From Eucommia ulmoides (Eukaryota > Streptophyta > Magnoliopsida > Garryales > Eucommiaceae): a stretch of 64,000 bases of DNA. The notes beneath the pieces are model-generated. The model was not told where the DNA came from and searched no databases. It was given only the letters and a program-made list of their open reading frames with translations. Position 1 is the first letter of the stretch, and each line of letters starts with the position of its first letter. The stretch lies in assembly GCA_016647705.1 (NCBI GenBank), contig CM028328.1:43903429-43967428 (forward strand). The letters run 5' to 3'. The position numbers and the translations under genes are program-made. Shown here in pieces: positions 61,549 to 64,000 of the stretch.

Positions 61549-64000
61549 TGTCACAACCCGTCCCGCACACCCGTCATCCCGAGGCTGGCGTGACTACAAC
61601 ATGACATCATCAATACCCAAAGGACAAAAATAATGACAATATACACTCACTGTATAATACAAACATCTACTATGAGGGGCACACCCGTCCCGAAATTTTA
61701 CTAGCTAAAAGTAGTTATTCATGAACCTTTTTTGTTTCCCTTGGACAGCTTCCCTCAATCGTCTATACGACTCCATCACGTAGCTTTACCTAGTACTAAT
61801 AGGGGACCAACTCCTAACTGTTGTACCTACGAGTGTACTACCTTCTTAGTAAAACATTTTTATAGTAATAACAATTTATTCTGCAATATCTAAAGGGATC
61901 AAGCTCAAATATTAAACATCACTTAACTCGCAAAAGTTTTCATAATATTAGCAGTGAGAATAAAGCACCATATATAAGTTCCATACAAAGACATTTAGTA
62001 TAAGAACCATGCCAATCACCATAATAAATATTAAATCACCAGTATAAGCAAAATACCATATCTCAAAACATCCTCTCAAACACACACACGCTGGCAAACC
62101 CTAGTGATCGTTTTAACCTCACGATCGGGAGTTTACAACGGTACCGTACCATCCGTAGGATATACCTTCCTACGAACACCCATCACTCCGCTGAAGCGGA
62201 TAATCACTGCGCCGTATAGACGTCTAACATCACTCTACCGAAGCAGACAAACATCACTCCGCCGAAGCGGATAAATACTATGGCATCGTCTAACCAACAA
62301 CATCATCATCAAATCACAACATAATGATATCATCTAAGCAAAGTACCACATCTCAAAACATCATCGCAAACACACACACGCTGGCCAACCCTAGTGATCG
62401 TTTTAACCTCACGATTGGGAGTTTGTAACGGTACCGTACCATCCGTAGGATATGCCTTCCTACGAACACCAATCACTCCGCCGAAGCGGATAATTACTGC
62501 GCAGTATAAACGTCTAACATCACTCTGCCGAAGCAAATAAACATCACTCCGCCAAAGCGGATAACATCACTTCGCCGAAACGGATAAATATTATGGCATC
62601 GTCTAACCAATAACATCATCATCAAATCACAACGTAATGATATCGTCTAATCAACATCGTCAACTCACACAACCACCTCTCTTTCTATTAAAACCGTCTT
62701 TTAAATCCAAAAATCATATTTCCCCATTTCTTTAAAGAAAACGTCCAATTTTATCAAAATCACTTTTCCGCCTTTTATTTTAAAAAAACCAGGCATTTTT
62801 AGAAAAATAGATGTTTCCTATTTTCTTTTAAAAACTCTGTCTAATTTCACCAAATCCAACAAAAATTCATTTTCAACTTCTTTTCGAAAACCATCGGAAT
62901 TTTCCGAAAATCCAGTTTACCAATTCGCTCAAATCCTGCTTGGTCCATATCGTCTATAAATTCATACCGTTTAAATAATCACATATTTCATCATATATAT
63001 ACATAGAACAATAGTTAGGCAAGAAGGCAGCACACTCACCTGGCTATCCAGTCCGAACAGTTTTTCCTGATATCTTCTACCGATACTCCAGTGCCTGCGA
63101 GCCTAATAGTGATAGGGCCTAAATTAATATTTTATGTAAAATAACCAAATCATGCCATGCAGGCCCTAAATTTCGTAATTTCTCTTGTGCCCACTTTTTA
63201 TTACGAATAATTGATATCCGGTAAATTTTGTTTTGTTAATAATTACTGTACGCGTTTGTTAATAGGGATGGTGCCAAAATTAGTAAAATTAATGATTCTA
63301 AATTATAATCCCGTTTGCTAATATTTCAATTTAACAATAATGGTAATTGATTTAGATTTTACTTGCTCCGAATCGTCCGTTAGTTGTGAGAATGATATTT
63401 GGATTTTTATTGGGGGGGTTTGCGTAATTTTTCTTTTTTTCTTCTTCTCCCCCTTTTTTTTTTTTTTTTTTTTCCCTGGTTTGTGTTTATGTTTCCTGTT
63501 AAGCAGTCTTGCCGCCGCCGATGACATCTTACCGTCGATCAAGCCTCGCCGTCCCACCAACTGGACACACGCACCACCAGTCAAACAACCCACACCCTTC
63601 TATGCACTGTCGACCGCCCCACACCCATGCAAGTGCATCTCTCTCTCTCTCTCTAATTTTTCGGCGGAACCTCCGGCGACCTCCATGCGCCCCCAACGTG
63701 CACACACCCTGCAGGGACAACACGTACTGATGGAGCAGAGCCACCAACACCGTCGCACATACCACTGATCGTCACCGTTGGCTGCGAATAGCCCACCGCC
63801 GAACTGACCGACGGCAACCTCCGACAAAACTGTGACAATCACCCCATCGGCACTCCACACCATCGGCAATGAATGGGATCTCACACCGTCGGCACCACCG
63901 ACGATCGATCAACGACCGAACGAATCGCTCTCACCTACGATCGTCGGATATCAACACCCCCTGACCGCCGGACCTCCTCTCTCTCTCTCCTCTGTTTCTA
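61549..64000 (-). mobile_element. LTR element inserted in copy B, continues past window
   Basis: It begins TGTCACAACCCGTCCC, which read on the other strand is the common Ty3-gypsy LTR end GGGTTGTGACA, so minus orientation is likely. No gag-pol is visible, so this is probably one long LTR. It contains a 290-bp direct duplication (62051-62652). Toward the right it becomes GC-rich with CGCCG/CCGCC phrases and a poly(T) run at 63449-63472. Open frames at 63318-63884 arise from this composition and are not supported as genes. The other end and target duplication are outside the window. Confidence 0.6.
62051..62652. repeat. 290-bp tandem duplication with 21-bp sub-repeats
   Basis: Unit 1 is 62051-62340 and unit 2 is 62341-62652. 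Each contains CTAGTGATCGTTTTAACCTC and CGGTACCGTACCATCCGTAG. Each also has several copies of ATCACTCCGCCGAAGCGGATA. Unit 2 has one extra sub-repeat. Confidence 0.85.

Noticed and set aside
63318..63884. Several overlapping frames on both strands at the right end
   Set aside because: They come from a poly(T) run and GC-rich LTR sequence; they overlap each other in many frames and show no domain.

Overview
The window is plant nuclear DNA, almost certainly from a eudicot. It is AT-rich and gene-poor, and it holds intron-containing plant gene families (a DIR1-like lipid-transfer protein, a Ulp1-type protease, a FAR1 DNA-binding domain) among Harbinger, hAT-like and Mutator-like DNA elements and Ty1-copia and Ty3-gypsy LTR elements whose primer-binding sites match plant tRNAs. 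The species cannot be named from sequence alone.

Large-scale layout. Bases 1-14625 (copy A) recur in the same orientation at 46699-61548 (copy B). Each copy holds, in order: a DIR1-like lipid-transfer protein gene (minus strand), an AT-rich tandem array with two GC-richer islands, a decayed 4.4-kb PIF/Harbinger transposon with TTA target duplications, low-complexity tracts, a hAT-like MITE, triplet-rich and CCAGATCTGG-rich repeats, a foldback MITE, and the 5' exons of a Ulp1-type protease gene. In copy A that gene runs on to about 21068 with a 3.07-kb solo LTR in one intron. In copy B the same LTR is cut at 61549 by another LTR element that leaves the window.

Between the copies (21-46.7 kb) lies accessory DNA: the 3' end of a poly(A) retroposon, an 89-bp minisatellite, a 1-kb foldback element with a ladder of C-tract/G-tract hairpins, a FAR1-domain gene fragment split by a 4.5-kb Ty3-gypsy element (26.8-31.6 kb), and a Russian-doll nest of tRNA-Asp-primed Ty3-gypsy LTRs (32.5-42.3 kb). 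The innermost member of the nest has three LTRs, two of them joined tail to tail as a 3.2-kb palindrome. The 3' end of a SIRE-like copia element (42.3-45.66 kb) follows.

Functional content. Only the two lipid-transfer genes look intact. Their 303 coding bases are identical in the two copies although the surrounding copies differ by roughly 2-6%, and copy A has lost its stop codon (TAG to TCG). The Ulp1, FAR1 and Harbinger genes all carry stops, frameshifts or insertions. No operon-like cooperation exists here; the main story is the order of insertion, duplication and decay, which can be read from target-site duplications.
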